The notes under the pieces: model-generated
Seen by the model: only the letters and a program-made list of their open reading frames with translations
Database searches by the model: none
Told to the model about the DNA's origin: nothing
DNA from: CAZDBA01 sp964503615
Lineage (GTDB): Bacteria; Planctomycetota; Planctomycetia; Pirellulales; Pirellulaceae
Assembly: GCA_964503615.1 (NCBI GenBank)
Contig: CAZDBA010000052.1
Location: 1 to 29,140 of the forward strand
Reading direction: 5' to 3'
Length of the DNA stretch: 29,140 nucleotides
Program-made: the position numbers and the translations under genes
Shown: positions 1-7,212 of the stretch, one piece after another
How the letters are laid out: each line of letters starts with the position of its first letter
Position numbering within the stretch: the first letter of the stretch is position 1

Positions 1-88
1 TTTAGTCGTGGTGCTTGGACCGTGTTTGCTTTTCTGGGCGACTTTGATCAGCTTTGTATGCGTTTGGCTTTAAAAAAGCGAACGCGGG

Positions 89-877
89 TTACTTACCAAT
101 TAAGAGGTCAATAAATGTTGCGATGTCGGCAAAGTCAACAACGCCGCTCTCATTGACATCTGCTTCAACTTGAAACGTTCCAGCTATCAGAACTGAAATA
201 AATTGAGAGATGTCGGAGAAGTTAACGGCGCCATCCCGATTTAGGTCGCCGAGGTCGATCAAGGTCGTTCCTGGCTCTGTTGAGAACCTTAGATTGTCAA
301 AGCGACCGAACTGGTTGTTGTCCTCACTGGAATAGGCGCGTGCGTATCCAATATCGGCTTGGGCTCGACTGATAGAAAGCGTGCCGACTTCCTGGCGACT
401 GAGCAATGTGGTGTCGACAGATTCTAATAGTACGCCGTTGATGTCAAAGACATCCAGAACGCCTACTGTGTCACTAATATCTGATGAGCCGATTGCGTCG
501 ATACGAATCGCAGCCGCTGGTTCCATGAATCGCATGCCGATTGCCCGTGACGGCGAGGTAAAACCAACACTACTATGCCCGAACGTATGCGTGCCTGTTG
601 ACGTAAGGTACCCTCCCAAAATTGTGTCTTCGTTTTCAATCGCCGTAACCGGGATAATATTTGGCGCAGGAAACTCTCCAAAGTCCTCCGGGAAACTGTC
701 AAGGTCTGCGTGAATCGCAAGTTCGACCTTCGGATTAATATTGTTTAACGACGTTCCATTGGCAAAGTCATCCGGTTCGATCACGTAGGTTTGTGCACTT
801 GCCAATGATGCTGACAGCACCACCATTAGAAAGACACTTGTTAGATTTCGAATTGGAGTCGATGAAAAACGAATCAT
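89..877 (-). CDS. Secreted protein with C-terminal dockerin-like module
   Basis: Predicted exported protein of 262 residues. I chose the ATG at 877 because GGAAG lies just upstream and a signal peptide follows directly (MIRFSS, a hydrophobic core, then ASAQ at the likely cleavage site); an open frame extends further upstream without such features. The body (about residues 25-205) is a Ser/Thr/Asp-rich beta-type domain with the phrase GRFDNLRFS, of a kind seen at the end of lectin-like planctomycete exoproteins; I cannot name the fold. Residues 210-262 form two calcium-loop-like repeats, GDLNRDGAVNFSDI and EADVNESGVVDFADI, resembling type I dockerin. The protein ends three residues after the second helix. 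The same tail occurs in the gene at 5295-6596. Such tails probably attach or sort exoproteins, but the partner is unknown. The export call is solid; the function is unknown. Confidence 0.8.
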   Translation of the reverse strand: MIRFSSTPIRNLTSVFLMVVLSASLASAQTYVIEPDDFANGTSLNNINPKVELAIHADLDSFPEDFGEFPAPNIIPVTAIENEDTILGGYLTSTGTHTFGHSSVGFTSPSRAIGMRFMEPAAAIRIDAIGSSDISDTVGVLDVFDINGVLLESVDTTLLSRQEVGTLSISRAQADIGYARAYSSEDNNQFGRFDNLRFSTEPGTTLIDLGDLNRDGAVNFSDISQFISVLIAGTFQVEADVNESGVVDFADIATFIDLLIGK

Positions 878-1143
878 GATACTTCCATTTGTATTGATGA
901 GCACGTTGGTGTTGCAATGAAGCCATCTATCAAACGCTGTGTGTATACCAACTATACTTCCGAAAATGCGGTTTGACAACAAAGCCGCCAGAGAATGTGT
1001 CTGGCAGGGCGACTTCCATTCATTGCTGAAAGAAGAGTTGCTGACTCGATACCAACGAACCCGCTGCAAGTTCCCGAAGCCCCGGCGATGGCGACAACTG
1101 TCACGTCGGCAAATTCAGTGCCTACGATCGGTGATTGTAACCG

Positions 1144-1650
1144 TTATCCAGCTTGAGGTTTGCGGAAGGCGCTAGTGACGGTCGCATCGTCCACGTCTCC
1201 ATCCTGCAACGTATTACAGAATCGCCATGCGAAGAATCCGAGAAGTATCAGGGGGAGCCAGCCACCAGCTTTGAAGATCAGAGCTCCAACAACGGTCTCC
1301 CCAAACGAGTGAACCGTTTGCGGTTGGCCCGAAATGAAGAATGCAATTAACGACACAGCAAAAAAGATGATGTGAAATAGAAAGGTTTGCTCAACCGCCG
1401 TCGCAAATCGCTTTGTTGAACACTTCAGCATCCCTAGGGCAATGTACAAAACTGCAAAGGCGAGATACACAAAAAGTGGCGAGATCAGCATAGCCTTTTT
1501 GATCATGCTGTAGCCTGCAAAGCCACTTGAAACGCCTTCTACGACGGCCATGCTTACGCCGCTGACTGCGCCTTCCAGTGCAAACTTTAGGCAATAGTAG
1601 ATTGACGCGAACGCGAGGACTGCGACGGGGCTGATAGAATGGTTTCTCAT
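1144..1650 (-). CDS. Hypothetical four-helix membrane protein
   Basis: Small integral membrane protein of 168 residues with four hydrophobic segments at about 8-28, 54-76, 89-108 and 119-144. The ATG at 1650 is preferred over the ATG at 1665 because AAGGA sits six bases upstream of it, inside the extra codons of the longer form. The loop between helices 1 and 2 is Gly/Ser/Val-rich and the C-terminus is polar and acidic (DGDVDDATV). I recognise no family motif. It lies between two exported-protein genes of the same strand, but gaps of about 200-270 bases on either side argue against tight coupling. The call is limited to a membrane protein of unknown role. Confidence 0.65.
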   Translation of the reverse strand: MRNHSISPVAVLAFASIYYCLKFALEGAVSGVSMAVVEGVSSGFAGYSMIKKAMLISPLFVYLAFAVLYIALGMLKCSTKRFATAVEQTFLFHIIFFAVSLIAFFISGQPQTVHSFGETVVGALIFKAGGWLPLILLGFFAWRFCNTLQDGDVDDATVTSAFRKPQAG

Positions 1651-1855
1651 GCGGTATCCTTTCATAGGAAACTTGCGTTCCCTATTCCGGGAATGCAACT
1701 CAAAAGTGAGTCGCAAGAGCGTTTGCCATATGGCTGATTCATGGTTTTAGCGGTTGTTTCGGTTGCTTTACCTTCGTTTTCTATCTCTCGTGTCGGTCGT
1801 AGAAACCGTTTTGGTCTATTTCAAGTTGATCACAGGCAGCAACTACCTCCCTGCA

Positions 1856-3508
1856 CTATCGGATCGCTTCGACCGCTTCGCCGCCTGCGGGCGTCAACAT
1901 CGCTTTGAGAGTTTCAAGATCTGTTTCGGAAGTCAACGTCATAAGCGAAGCGTCGTAACGTCCCGCAAAAACAACTTCGCCTTCTTCCAGGTTTTTGACC
2001 ATTTCAACAACCTGATCGGGAGTTATGTCCTGATTCGATTTCCAGGGAATTCCTGTTTTTACCTCGACCATGCAAATCGTGTTGGTAGTTCCATCCCGGA
2101 TATCACCAAAGTCCTTGGGAATAGGATTGGAACGCACAAGCGCGATCATCGAATTTTCTCCATCACTACCGTAGACATCCGGCATCTCACCCTCAACTGA
2201 AAAGTGAAACAAATAGGGTTCGAGTTCTTCACGCCAACTCTTTTTGTCCTCTTCAAAAGGAAATTTCCCCAGTGATGTCTCGTAATTGTGTACCGCCAGT
2301 AGAACTTGCCGAAGATTGTTTTGGCGAATGGAAATCTGAGCCTGTTCACGAGCCATTACCAGTAGTTCACTGATTCCCTCTTCAAATTTTTCAGGGCGTC
2401 CAATGACAAGATTGACCTCGCGCCCTTCGCCAGTTGTGTTCAAGTCTTTCAAAAGACCGTCCATCATTGTCGAAGCATTGGGAAGCTCTTGAAGTTGTGG
2501 CTTCATCCCACCTCCCATGATTTTGGCGATTCCGAGCAAGCCGTTCAAATTGGTTCGCAGGTCTTCAGCGCCCGCATCATCCTTGCCAAAGCCACGAATC
2601 GCAAGCAATTCCGGTCCGGACAGATCAGCAGACAGATTAAGTGATTCAACGTTCCCGATCATGCTCAGCATCGGTGCTGGATCAAAGGGCAAAATAAATT
2701 TAAGGTCACCGCTTTCTTCAACTGCTTCGATCGCTTCAGAAATCATGGCAGCCTTGCTTACCAATTCAAGTGAAGCTCGCAGAGGCAAGTCTTGCTGATT
2801 CCGCGACCAGGTTTTTTGCAATTCACGTGAAAAAAGATTTTTGCGACTTCCCTCAGCAAAGACGAACTCTTTGGTTCCAAAAACAACAGTCGTCTCGTCA
2901 ACAATTCCACCAACAAGATTTTGAGGGGCGAACCTTGGCGGCGAATAGTAAGTCACGCCGTTAATCTCTTGGCCACTGTTCTCATCCAAACTCATTGATT
3001 GGAATAGTTCCTTTGCCGCCGAGGCATCAACAACTTTGAATTCAAAAAGCAGATTCAAAGGCACATCGGGTTGCCCGTTAAATTCCCCATCCTCAAAGCC
3101 TCCATCTTCAAAGTCTTCCATGGCTTCCTTAGTCCCGGAGCCATCCAGAGCTTCCTTAGTCCCGGAGCCATCCAGAGCTTCCTTAGTCCCGGAGCCATCC
3201 AATGAGGGATCGGTCACTTCCATCTTTTCTGACGGGGCGGTTCCCATCATTTCGTCCAAGCTGTCGGGGCCTCCTATTAACCCGTAGATCCTAGTGAACT
3301 TCTTCCCCTCAATGGGCAGGTCCATCCCTTTGAGGATCTGTCCAACCATTTCATCTCCAAGCGAACCCGCAAGCTCACTTTCCAGCAATTTGTTTACCTG
3401 AATGTCCACACAAAAAATCGCCTTTTTGTCCTCAGGCAAATCGGATTGAGCCTTGGCAACTGGTACAAAGGCCGCGATCAAAAGCAGTATTGATAAAAGT
3501 CGTTTCAC
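1856..3508 (-). CDS. Secreted DUF1559-like protein with internal tandem repeat
   Basis: Exported protein of 550 residues starting at GTG 3508, with AGGTG seven bases upstream. The signal peptide (MKRLLSILLLIAAFVPVAKA) precedes a likely cleavage at AKA-QS. Residues about 395-545 contain NNLRQVLLAVHNYETSLGKFP, then DGTTNTICMVEV. This matches the core of DUF1559 (SBP_bac_10) proteins, which are greatly expanded in planctomycetes. Here the domain is preceded by a long N-terminal region instead of the usual pilin-like prepilin leader. The N-terminal part resembles other planctomycete exoproteins that carry a short DUF1559 segment at the end. Between residues 103 and 130 a nine-residue unit (LDGSGTKEA) is repeated three times, followed by an acidic Phe/Glu/Asp/Gly stretch. 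Function is unknown for the family. Confidence 0.8.
   Translation of the reverse strand: MKRLLSILLLIAAFVPVAKAQSDLPEDKKAIFCVDIQVNKLLESELAGSLGDEMVGQILKGMDLPIEGKKFTRIYGLIGGPDSLDEMMGTAPSEKMEVTDPSLDGSGTKEALDGSGTKEALDGSGTKEAMEDFEDGGFEDGEFNGQPDVPLNLLFEFKVVDASAAKELFQSMSLDENSGQEINGVTYYSPPRFAPQNLVGGIVDETTVVFGTKEFVFAEGSRKNLFSRELQKTWSRNQQDLPLRASLELVSKAAMISEAIEAVEESGDLKFILPFDPAPMLSMIGNVESLNLSADLSGPELLAIRGFGKDDAGAEDLRTNLNGLLGIAKIMGGGMKPQLQELPNASTMMDGLLKDLNTTGEGREVNLVIGRPEKFEEGISELLVMAREQAQISIRQNNLRQVLLAVHNYETSLGKFPFEEDKKSWREELEPYLFHFSVEGEMPDVYGSDGENSMIALVRSNPIPKDFGDIRDGTTNTICMVEVKTGIPWKSNQDITPDQVVEMVKNLEEGEVVFAGRYDASLMTLTSETDLETLKAMLTPAGGEAVEAIR
3123..3200 (-). repeat. Three tandem copies of a 27-bp unit inside a CDS
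   Basis: Three near-perfect tandem copies start at 3123, 3150 and 3177, and the third is cut three bases short. The 27-bp period keeps the reading frame and encodes a repeated nine-residue unit, LDGSGTKEA. The copies appear identical at nucleotide level, which suggests recent expansion by slippage. Confidence 0.9.
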
Positions 3509-3861
3509 TGGATATCACCTGAAAAATAGAGTTTCCGCATCTCGTCAGCAAATCAATGATGAGTCGAAAATTCTATCAAACCCAAAAGCAGTTGGAAAAC
3601 TATTTTGTCACTTTTCTGTAACGAATAGTTTGCCGGCGCCAGCTCGCCACGCTTTCTACTGGACTTCCAGAACCTCGACAAGAAAGCGGACTTGAAAAAA
3701 CCGACATCTGAAAAACCCGATATCTGAAACGCTAAAGGCAACCGGGTGATTCTTGGGCAGTGTCAAAGTAGTTTGCAAGTCGATACTATTCATGTAAAAA
3801 TGTAGCCGCGTTTTTGCCGGACGAGGCTACGCAAATTTGTTATCAAGACAGGAGACACAAC
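3509..3861. other. Intergenic region between divergent secreted-protein genes
   Basis: This 353-bp stretch separates the minus-strand DUF1559-like gene from the plus-strand PEP-CTERM gene and must hold both promoters. A TTGCAA followed 16 bases later by TAAAAA at about 3773-3800 is a weak candidate for the rightward promoter. I see no convincing ORF, RNA or repeat. Confidence 0.4.
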
Positions 3862-4419
3862 ATGCGATTCAGCTTAACGATGATACTGGGATTATCTTTG
3901 GTATTGCTTTCCGGTGTGGCAAGAGCCGAGACCCCAACTTCTTTTGAAATAAATCACAGCGCCAATGGCGATTTTTTTGGAGAAAGCTTTTCCCTTAACT
4001 ACACGTTCGGCACAACCGATTTTCTTGATGGTAATGTTACAGATCAAGCGCCAGGTGCATTCCCTGTTGAGGTGAATTCGGGTCTGGGTTCTGGAGGGTT
4101 TGATTTTGAAGTGGTCTTGGATTACACCGATTACGGAATTGGTACTTTCGGAGGGACCAGCGGCCCAGTAACGGGGTCCTTTGTAGGTATTGGCCAACCG
4201 ATCACAGATGTTTTCGTCACGGATCCTGAAGGGATTGAGTTCGGAAACTTTAGCACTGATGGCTCTTCTGTCCTTTTTGATTATACGATAGCTGATGTTC
4301 TCTCGATTAACGAAGGACCAGTTACGATTAGCTTTTCGACCCAATCCGTTCCTGAACCTGGTTCGGCAGTGATCATTGGCTTGGCCGGTTTGTGCCTCAT
4401 GTCCCGGCGCCGACGCTAA
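3862..4419 (+). CDS. PEP-CTERM sorting domain protein
   Basis: Exported protein of 185 residues. The ATG at 3862 has GGAGA six bases upstream and is followed at once by a signal peptide (MRFSLTMILGLSLVLLSGVARA, cleavage near ARA-ET); the longer open frame upstream adds only polar residues. The middle is a Gly/Ser/Thr/Asp-rich beta-type region. The last 23 residues are a classic PEP-CTERM signal: VPEPGS, a hydrophobic stretch (AVIIGLAGLCLM), then SRRRR at the very end. PEP-CTERM proteins are recognised by exosortase and moved to the cell surface or exopolysaccharide matrix. No exosortase gene is in the window. The passenger domain is not recognised. Confidence 0.88.
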   Translation: MRFSLTMILGLSLVLLSGVARAETPTSFEINHSANGDFFGESFSLNYTFGTTDFLDGNVTDQAPGAFPVEVNSGLGSGGFDFEVVLDYTDYGIGTFGGTSGPVTGSFVGIGQPITDVFVTDPEGIEFGNFSTDGSSVLFDYTIADVLSINEGPVTISFSTQSVPEPGSAVIIGLAGLCLMSRRRR

Positions 4420-4558
4420 TTTCCTAACAAGGAAGAACCCCTGATAAACGCGGTGCCCAAATTAAGTTCCCCATGCTTCAGGCAAACAGGCAGTTGTCGA
4501 ACTTTAGGAAAAACTGATCCGTCGACACTTTTGTCCCGTTCGTTATGGGAGCGATAAC

Positions 4559-4580
4559 AAATCGCAAACTATGGCGATTT
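4559..4580. repeat. Short perfect inverted repeat
   Basis: AAATCGC (4559-4565) and GCGATTT (4574-4580) form a perfect seven-pair stem with an eight-base loop in the gap between the PEP-CTERM gene and the response regulator. No T run follows, so it is not a standard terminator. It could be an operator or part of a 5' leader; nothing in the sequence decides. Confidence 0.35.
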
Positions 4581-4687
4581 ACCATAAATTTTGGTCACAT
4601 CCGCGTTATTAGTCAGCAATCATTTTCAGATGGCGAATCCAGCGAGGATCGCCCACCTTCCGACCTGTCAATTGATGAGAAGGAAAA

Positions 4688-5122
4688 ATGATATCCAAAA
4701 TTGATCCTGAACCTCAGAGAGAGCCCGAAGGGCAGGGGAACCTGAGAAAGATCCTGATCGCTGAAGACGATGAATGCCAATTGGAAATTCTGGACTACCG
4801 TTTTAGACAACAGGGATTTGAAGTCCTCCGAGCCAACTCGGGAGCCGAGGCGGTTGTGATCGCCAGAGACCAGCGGCCCGATGCGATCCTGATGGACATC
4901 GACTTGCCAGACGCCAATGGGATTGAGGTTTGTAAAACGTTGACCGACGACCTGGAAACTTCTGATATTCCGGTCGTTATTTTGAGCGGAAGCACCGACG
5001 AAGATGTCGTCCGACAAACTCGCTCGGCTGGCAGCAGTTTCTTTATGCGAAAGCCGTTCGACCCCAGCGCACTATTGATTATCGTCAACCGCGCCATCGA
5101 AGACTCACGAGAGTGGATCTAA
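4688..5122 (+). CDS. Stand-alone CheY-like response regulator
   Basis: Single receiver-domain protein of 144 residues with a short polar N-terminal extension (about 20 residues) and no output domain. Key residues are present: acidic E26-D27-D28, phospho-acceptor D70 (in LMDIDLPD), switch S100 (in VILSGS) and K122 (in RKPF). It should be phosphorylated at D70 by a histidine kinase and act by protein contact. GAAGGA lies just upstream of the ATG. No kinase gene is nearby, so the partner cannot be inferred. The gene is flanked by exported-protein genes, and a degenerate copy of its last third lies about 1.9 kb downstream (6892-7063), showing that a duplication took place here. The family call is firm; the pathway is unknown. 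Confidence 0.93.
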   Translation: MISKIDPEPQREPEGQGNLRKILIAEDDECQLEILDYRFRQQGFEVLRANSGAEAVVIARDQRPDAILMDIDLPDANGIEVCKTLTDDLETSDIPVVILSGSTDEDVVRQTRSAGSSFFMRKPFDPSALLIIVNRAIEDSREWI

Positions 5123-5221
5123 AAGAAACAGCGCCAACTTCTTTCCCGGTCATTTCCTTCCTAGGCAATTTCGATCCGTCGCCGCGCCGATCGGCATTTG
5201 AAAAAAGGGCGATCGGGGCGC

Positions 5222-5248
5222 AAAAAAAGGGCACCCATTGGGCGCCCT
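5222..5248 (-). terminator. Rho-independent terminator for the dockerin/beta-repeat gene
   Basis: Read on the minus strand, a GC-rich hairpin (AGGGC.CCC pairing with GGG.GCCCT, one internal mismatch, three-base loop) is followed directly by seven T. It lies 47-73 bases past the stop of the gene at 5295-6596. A second small perfect hairpin, CCGGTG-AAG-CACCGG (5258-5272), lies between the stop codon and this terminator. Confidence 0.85.
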
Positions 5249-5294
5249 GAGTCCGCTCCGGTGAAGCACCGGGCATTAATTCTTGTCGCTATGC

Positions 5295-6596
5295 CTAAGG
5301 CGATGGTGGAGCACTCAAGATCATGATAAACGGCGCGATATCCGAGAAGTCAACAGTTCCACTCAGATTAATATCCGCTTCAGCTTGAAACCCTGTTCCA
5401 ACCAGAATTGCAATAAAAGGTGCAATGTCAGAAAAGTCAACATCGCCGTCTAAGTTGACATCTCCCAGCAGCACACTTCCGACAGTCACAGTGCTACCCG
5501 CTTCGAAAAAGTTGGTAAAAATGCCGCCTTCTGTTGCTGACAAATTGAAGCTAATCGTCTCGCCATCAGACAGAGTGCCGGTTAGAGTCCCGGTTCTGTC
5601 AGTCACGATGCACGGCATGCCCGGCGTCAGGATGATGGGGGTGCCATCGAGCGCGAAATCGGTGCCAGTGAAATTGACTGTGCCGCCACTGAGAACGTTG
5701 AGACCTGGAGGATTGTTGAAAGCAGTACCGATTGTTCCGCCGGATACATTTAAGACACCGCCAGATTGCACGAACGTGTTGGATCCTAGAAAACCGCCAG
5801 AGAGGTTGATGGTTCCACCACTGTTAATGGTAGTGGTAGCTGCTCCAGGACTGGCACCTTCCATTACGTTAAGGACACCACCGTCTTCTATAGTATAGGT
5901 ATTATTGAGCAAACCACCGCGAAAATTGGCAGTCCCAGAAATCGTAGCATTGCGCAGGTCGCTGCCAGCTTCCACATTTAGAGTGCCTCCAGTCCTAACG
6001 GTGAAGGGACCAAAGATTCTGCCACCGGACGAGTTGACGACACCTCCGTCGATGATGCTTGAACTGCCACCGAAGATCTCGCCTTCTTCTGAGAGATTTA
6101 CGATCCCGCTTATCCTCGGGTTGCCGATACCGCCGGTAGAAACGTTGGCAACGCCAGCAATAGTCGAATTGGCTCGTACTTCGCCGCCACTGATATTCAG
6201 GGTGCTGTTCGCGTCGATAACGGCATTGTTGCCTACAAAGCCAGTCATCATGTTGATTTCACAGTTGTTGTATATCGCGTTGCTATTTGGGGATGTAGAT
6301 GCGTTCATGTTGGCGGCAAGAACGTTGACCTCGGTAAAGGAATAGGTCCGATCGCCCGTTGCAAAGTCTACGCCAGTGTTCATGTTGAGCTGAGTCAGCG
6401 TTGCGCCAGTAGCGTCGCCCACATCGACATCCTCTCCGGGATTCGAGTCCGAAGGAAGGTTAATGACAGTCCCAGGAAATGGGGTGGTCGGCATTCCATC
6501 GTTTAGCTGTGCCTGACCAACTGAAGTTGAAGACAGCACGACCCCCGCAGCAATCAGCAAGGGACGAATCCAGGTTAGGTGAGGTAAACGAGTCAT
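5295..6596 (-). CDS. Secreted repetitive beta-rich protein with dockerin-like tail
   Basis: Exported protein of 433 residues. ATG 6596 has TGGAGA about seven bases upstream; a signal peptide ends near VGQA-QL. From about residue 125 to 320 the chain is built of short irregular repeats, each with a GG-x-(L/V/I)-N-x-SGG core (for example GGTINLSGG and GGVLNVSGG), spaced about 18-22 residues. This suggests a stacked beta-helix or solenoid, like autotransporter passengers or pectate-lyase-like surface proteins. Residues 378-433 form a dockerin-like pair of calcium loops (GDVNLDGDVDFSDIAPFI, then EADINLSGTVDFSDIAPFI), as in the gene at 89-877. A clear terminator follows at 5222-5248. It is probably a cell-surface or matrix protein; no enzyme motif was seen. 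Confidence 0.82.
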   Translation of the reverse strand: MTRLPHLTWIRPLLIAAGVVLSSTSVGQAQLNDGMPTTPFPGTVINLPSDSNPGEDVDVGDATGATLTQLNMNTGVDFATGDRTYSFTEVNVLAANMNASTSPNSNAIYNNCEINMMTGFVGNNAVIDANSTLNISGGEVRANSTIAGVANVSTGGIGNPRISGIVNLSEEGEIFGGSSSIIDGGVVNSSGGRIFGPFTVRTGGTLNVEAGSDLRNATISGTANFRGGLLNNTYTIEDGGVLNVMEGASPGAATTTINSGGTINLSGGFLGSNTFVQSGGVLNVSGGTIGTAFNNPPGLNVLSGGTVNFTGTDFALDGTPIILTPGMPCIVTDRTGTLTGTLSDGETISFNLSATEGGIFTNFFEAGSTVTVGSVLLGDVNLDGDVDFSDIAPFIAILVGTGFQAEADINLSGTVDFSDIAPFIMILSAPPSP

Positions 6597-6891
6597 TGAG
6601 ATTTCTCCAGTTGTCTAAAGTGATAAGAACAGCGATTTTTACTCGCATGTATGGTTATTTTGTATGTCGAGAATTGTGTTTGGTTTTACAAAACTAGTGT
6701 TAGTCCATCTGAACGATTTTAAGTATATCCAGTATCAAGCGTATAGCAAACGGTTCAAGGGCGCTTCATGTACCCTAATTGCTTGGATTTAATAACCTGC
6801 TACTGGATTCGCCAGAATTCAGGCTGTTCAATTGCCAGCCTTGGTCAACGCTTTATCGTGCAACGGCTGTTGATGTTATTGCAATAACACC
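6597..6891. other. Gene-free stretch upstream of the regulator relic
   Basis: AT-rich DNA that must contain the leftward promoter of the gene at 5295-6596. I see no convincing ORF, RNA gene or strong promoter pair. The first part of the decayed response-regulator copy may extend into the right end, but I cannot align it before about 6892. Confidence 0.4.
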
Positions 6892-7063
6892 CTTGGAACT
6901 TCAGATATTCCAGTCGTTATTCTGAGCGGAGGTACCAACGCAGATATCGTCTGACGAACTCGCTCGGCTGGCAGCAGTTTCTTATATGCGAAAGCCGTTC
7001 AACCCCAGCGCACTTTCGATTATTGCCAACCGCGCCTTCGAAGATTCTCAAGAGTGGACCTGA
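6892..7063 (+). pseudogene. Decayed 3' fragment of a duplicated response regulator
   Basis: The sequence aligns with the 3' third of the response regulator gene (about 4952-5122) at roughly 85 percent identity by hand count. Reading frame was lost by a nonsense change (CGA to TGA at the codon following ATCGTC) and a one-base insertion (CTTTATGCG became CTTATATGCG). After the insertion the copy again reads MRKPFNPSAL and ends in EDSQEWT plus a stop, matching the original's MRKPFDPSAL and EDSREWI. Similarity continues past the stop: CAACTTCTTTCCCG and CGGGGCGCA occur downstream of both copies, the latter closer in the relic, so the intervening DNA was deleted. The 5' two thirds, including the phospho-acceptor, are missing. 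This is a dead gene copy. Confidence 0.88.
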
Positions 7064-7212
7064 ACTCAACCAGCCTCAACTTCTTTCCCGACCGTTTCGG
7101 GGCGCAGAAACGGTACTCAAAACTCAGTACAATTCACAAGTAGGGAATCATCCTGAATCAATTTCCTTTTGTAACTTTGCATAATTCGCAATTCGGAATC
7201 GCTAAAATATAA

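Noticed and set aside
2..73. Hydrophobic open frame on the plus strand ending in TAA at the left edge (LVVVLGPCLLFWATLISFVCVWL), possibly the 3' end of a membrane protein gene
   Set aside because: Only 23 codons are visible, and another plus-strand frame is also open to 114, so coding cannot be told from chance.
5258..5272. CCGGTG-AAG-CACCGG hairpin as a separate terminator
   Set aside because: No T run follows on either strand; the real terminator lies just beyond at 5222-5248.
5425..6345. Long plus-strand open frames opposite the dockerin/beta-repeat gene
   Set aside because: They are antisense shadows: the minus-strand frame has a signal peptide, repeats, dockerin tail and terminator.
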